DNA of 64,000 bases, taken from positions 2,170,001 to 2,234,000 of the forward strand of contig CP065012.1 of NCBI GenBank assembly GCA_016699815.1, given 5' to 3'. Below the pieces are notes generated by a model. The model searched no databases. It saw only the letters and a program-made list of their open reading frames with translations, and was not told where the DNA came from. Position 1 is the stretch's first letter, and every line of letters starts with the position of its first letter. The translations under genes and the position numbers were made by a program. This DNA comes from Chitinophagaceae bacterium (GTDB taxonomy: Bacteria > Bacteroidota > Bacteroidia > Chitinophagales > Chitinophagaceae). This document shows, one piece after another, positions 62,698 to 64,000 of the stretch.

Positions 62698-63000
62698 TTA
62701 TTTCTTGTCCTGATGTAAAAGAATAAGTGTCGCTACAAAAGTTGTCAAAGATAAATTAAGCCAAAATTGCCAACTGGTTCTATCATACAATGATAATAAA
62801 ACTGTTGCAAATGAAATGAAGTGAAGCAAGTTGACAATTGTAAATACGTTCCTTCTCTTTTGTCTTGCAATTCTTTTGTGTCGAACTGCTTTGCCTGGAA
62901 AAATTCTTGTTCCGCAACTTTCGATTTGATTATTATCGGTATCAATAATTGCCCACCCAATTGAATTTGTCCCTAAGTCAAGTCCTAAAACTTTGCTCAT
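62698..63000 (-). CDS. Cas9 RuvC-I/bridge-helix-like membrane protein, second copy
   Basis: Same 100-residue protein as 40426-40728 (GLDLGTNSIGWA at the N-terminus, then a basic segment and two membrane helices). The two copies lie 22 kb apart in different cassette neighbourhoods, so the two-gene unit moved or was copied as a whole with its site. Conservation without frameshifts contrasts with the Shedu, PLD and SulP duplicates. Confidence 0.78.
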   Translation of the reverse strand: MSKVLGLDLGTNSIGWAIIDTDNNQIESCGTRIFPGKAVRHKRIARQKRRNVFTIVNLLHFISFATVLLSLYDRTSWQFWLNLSLTTFVATLILLHQDKK

Positions 63001-63047
63001 ATTGTCTAAACTTTAAAGATTAAAACTGCTGCGATTGTATGACGCAC

Positions 63048-63238
63048 AACGGACAGGTATTGCCGATGGTGGGGAAATAGAATTCCCGTCCGCCGGAACT
63101 GCTGCCTGGCTTTTTGCTAAAGATAAATAATAAGAACTAAAGCTGGGCTTTATTCGTCAAGCCCCGAACCACAGCACAATAGAATTACTGCTGCTGATTG
63201 TTATTCCGTCAAGCCCCACTATTGGCAATACCAATGTT
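63048..63238 (-). repeat. attC-like site 29 (191 bp)
   Basis: Same sequence family as sites 14 and 19. Own site of cassette 30, which begins GTTAGCAGCAG; its other end lies outside the window. Confidence 0.85.
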
Positions 63239-63246
63239 AGCAGCAG

Positions 63247-63831
63247 TTATTGTCCGTTGATTCGATTCCAGTCAGCTATATACATATAAATTCTTTGAAA
63301 TTCAGATGGTAATAACATTCTGTTATGTGCAATAAAATTTCTAGTTTTTTCAAGTTCATCCATTCGTTGCTTCAACCAATGCTGGGATGGAATTATATTT
63401 CCAAAGTGTTCCCACTTTTCAATAATAATACTACCTAACATGCCAAAATCAACAAACCCAAGTAAGTCTGTCTTTTCGCCTTCGAGCCATGAGTCCTTAA
63501 GTGCAGTTGCTTGCCTGGTCTCGGCATGACTTTTAATTCTGCTAGATAGTTTATCCCACCAATCTATACCAACATTTTCTGTTAATGTTTCTCTTATGAA
63601 ATCCCGAACATCATTTTCAAAGCAAAAAACAATAGAATAAAGTCTTGCCATTTCTAAAGACTTATTTCGGAGCTTGACATTGTAAGGAGCTAATGCTTCT
63701 AAATGAGTTTTCTGTTCGTTAATATCATTATCGGCACCAATTTTTATCCCGGCACCTTGAAACAACGATACTTCGGATTCAAACATCAATCCTCTAAAGA
63801 GGAAATCTCTAACATCTTTTTTCTTATTCAA
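63247..63831 (-). CDS. Swt1-family HEPN domain protein
   Basis: About 194 residues from TTG 63831, overlapping the upstream gene's stop. The C-terminal HEPN signature is LEKTRNFIAHNRMLLP near 162-177 (RN-x4-H), and MARLYSIVFCFENDVRDFI lies near 62-80, as in Swt1-like HEPN proteins. Such proteins are candidate RNases in defence islands. Coupled to a DUF5343-like gene. Confidence 0.82.
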   Translation of the reverse strand: MNKKKDVRDFLFRGLMFESEVSLFQGAGIKIGADNDINEQKTHLEALAPYNVKLRNKSLEMARLYSIVFCFENDVRDFIRETLTENVGIDWWDKLSSRIKSHAETRQATALKDSWLEGEKTDLLGFVDFGMLGSIIIEKWEHFGNIIPSQHWLKQRMDELEKTRNFIAHNRMLLPSEFQRIYMYIADWNRINGQ

Positions 63832-64000
63832 GGAGGTGATTTTTTAAAGATTTAAATATTGCATTATAAACTTCAACATCTTTTGTTGCTGGCAAATGGA
63901 CTTGAATATTATAATGTAGACCTAAACTACCTTTTGGCTTGGGTGAATTTGTTTTTGATTGTCCTTCGTCATCATTTTCATCATCATCTTCTGTTGTTTC
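63824..64000 (-). CDS. Partial CDS, C-terminus of a DUF5343-like protein
   Basis: 58 codons enter from the right edge. An acidic stretch (TTEDDDENDDEG) is followed by LGLHYNIQVHLPATKDVEVY and NAIFKSLKNHLLE, ending in TAA at 63826-63824. The INIQVHLP...YxAIFKSL ending is typical of DUF5343 proteins. It overlaps the HEPN gene by 8 bp. Confidence 0.65.
   Translation of the reverse strand, partial: ETTEDDDENDDEGQSKTNSPKPKGSLGLHYNIQVHLPATKDVEVYNAIFKSLKNHLLE

Larger units (their letters stand above)
1..64000 (-). mobile_element. Integron-like gene cassette array (no integrase in window)
   Basis: Twenty-nine related palindromic repeats of mostly 186-195 bp (three of 124-125 bp, one decayed to 162 bp), each bounded by AAC on the left and GTT on the right, alternate with 30 cassettes whose genes are nearly all on the minus strand. 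In minus-strand orientation each cassette is head, gene(s), stop codon, then its own site, the order of integron cassettes and attC. Cassette heads and tails are mutually complementary over 9-12 bases, and four cassettes are duplicated exactly as gene plus 3' site. No tyrosine recombinase gene was found. The sites are longer than the roughly 55-140 bp typical of described attC. Confidence 0.82.

Noticed and set aside
5199..63238. Repeats as ordinary REP/BIME elements or IS200/IS605 ends
   Set aside because: Cassette ends are complementary to their own other end and duplicated units break at the cores. Neither is expected for REP elements, and no IS200-type transposase is present.
63830..63840. 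AAGGAGGTGAT as a ribosome binding site
   Set aside because: It is a perfect Shine-Dalgarno on the plus strand but no plus-strand gene follows. It lies in coding DNA of the minus strand.
1..64000. CRISPR array associated with the Cas9-like gene
   Set aside because: No short direct repeats with regular unique spacers were seen. The repeats present are 124-195 bp palindromes between genes.
1..64000. tRNA or rRNA genes
   Set aside because: No cloverleaf-like or rRNA-like segment was noticed on either strand in the intergenic DNA; all long gaps are filled by sites or leaders. A tRNA/rRNA scan would settle this.

Overview
The window reads as Bacteroidota DNA, probably from a Chitinophagia/Saprospiria-type environmental lineage. 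The predicted proteins resemble that phylum, AT-rich coding prevails, and the clearest promoters carry the Bacteroidota -7 box TAnnTTTG (near 1745, 14992, 55773 and 57494). Almost every gene lies on the minus strand.

The organising principle is a cassette array. Twenty-nine imperfectly palindromic repeats (called sites 1-29 here) punctuate the 64 kb and separate 30 gene cassettes; cassettes 1 and 30 run off the edges. Most sites are 186-195 bp, three are 124-125 bp, and one is decayed to 162 bp. Each site runs from a left AAC to a right GTT, with long complementary arms. Three things identify them as integron attC-like recombination sites. (i) The first 9-12 bases and last 9-12 bases of each cassette are complementary to each other, as expected if both derive from the single site of a circular cassette. 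(ii) In cassettes 10 and 14 an aberrant core base (GTA instead of GTT) is mirrored at the other end (TAC). (iii) Four cassettes occur twice (7/23, 10/14, 15/20, 18/29), and each duplicated unit is the gene(s) plus the site at the gene's 3' side, breaking at the cores. No integrase gene is visible, so within this window it is an integrase-less array (CALIN-like).

Layout from left to right (transcription is right to left): 1 restriction-modification with control protein; 2 Hachiman (HamA/HamB); 3 a roughly 9.9 kb cassette with a TetR-controlled RND efflux operon; 4 dioxygenase/thioredoxin fusion plus LytTR regulator; 5 and 6 secreted proteins with small membrane partners and a shared leader; 7 SulP transporter; 8 SDH-family protease; 9 UDG-like protein and tandem zinc ribbon; 10 PLD nuclease and TPR-like protein (frameshifted); 11 DUF6624-like protein; 12 type III restriction-modification; 13 broken plus-strand gene; 14 intact copy of 10; 15 Shedu nuclease (broken); 16 serine hydrolase; 17 ArsC and CrcB; 18 unknown protein plus a 100-residue protein with a Cas9 RuvC-I/bridge-helix N-terminus and two membrane helices; 19 GHKL ATPase, DNA methylase and DUF1016/PD-(D/E)XK nuclease; 20 second broken Shedu copy; 21 gene split by an IS3-family element; 22 secreted and membrane hypotheticals; 23 decayed SulP copy; 24 mercury/metal-type MerT-HMA, GDCCVxC protein and ArsR; 25 two small membrane proteins; 26 toxin-antitoxin; 27 DUF262-HNH nuclease with EcoRI-type adenine methylase; 28 three hypotheticals; 29 second copy of 18; 30 Swt1-type HEPN and DUF5343-like protein.

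The payload is dominated by phage defence and stress or metal resistance, consistent with a reservoir of exchangeable genes. The most novel items are the large two-class attC-like sites, the conserved 'shell' with hairpin elements around several defence cassettes, and the membrane-anchored Cas9-N-terminus protein. Several genes are broken by one-base changes in homopolymers, which could be real decay or long-read assembly error.
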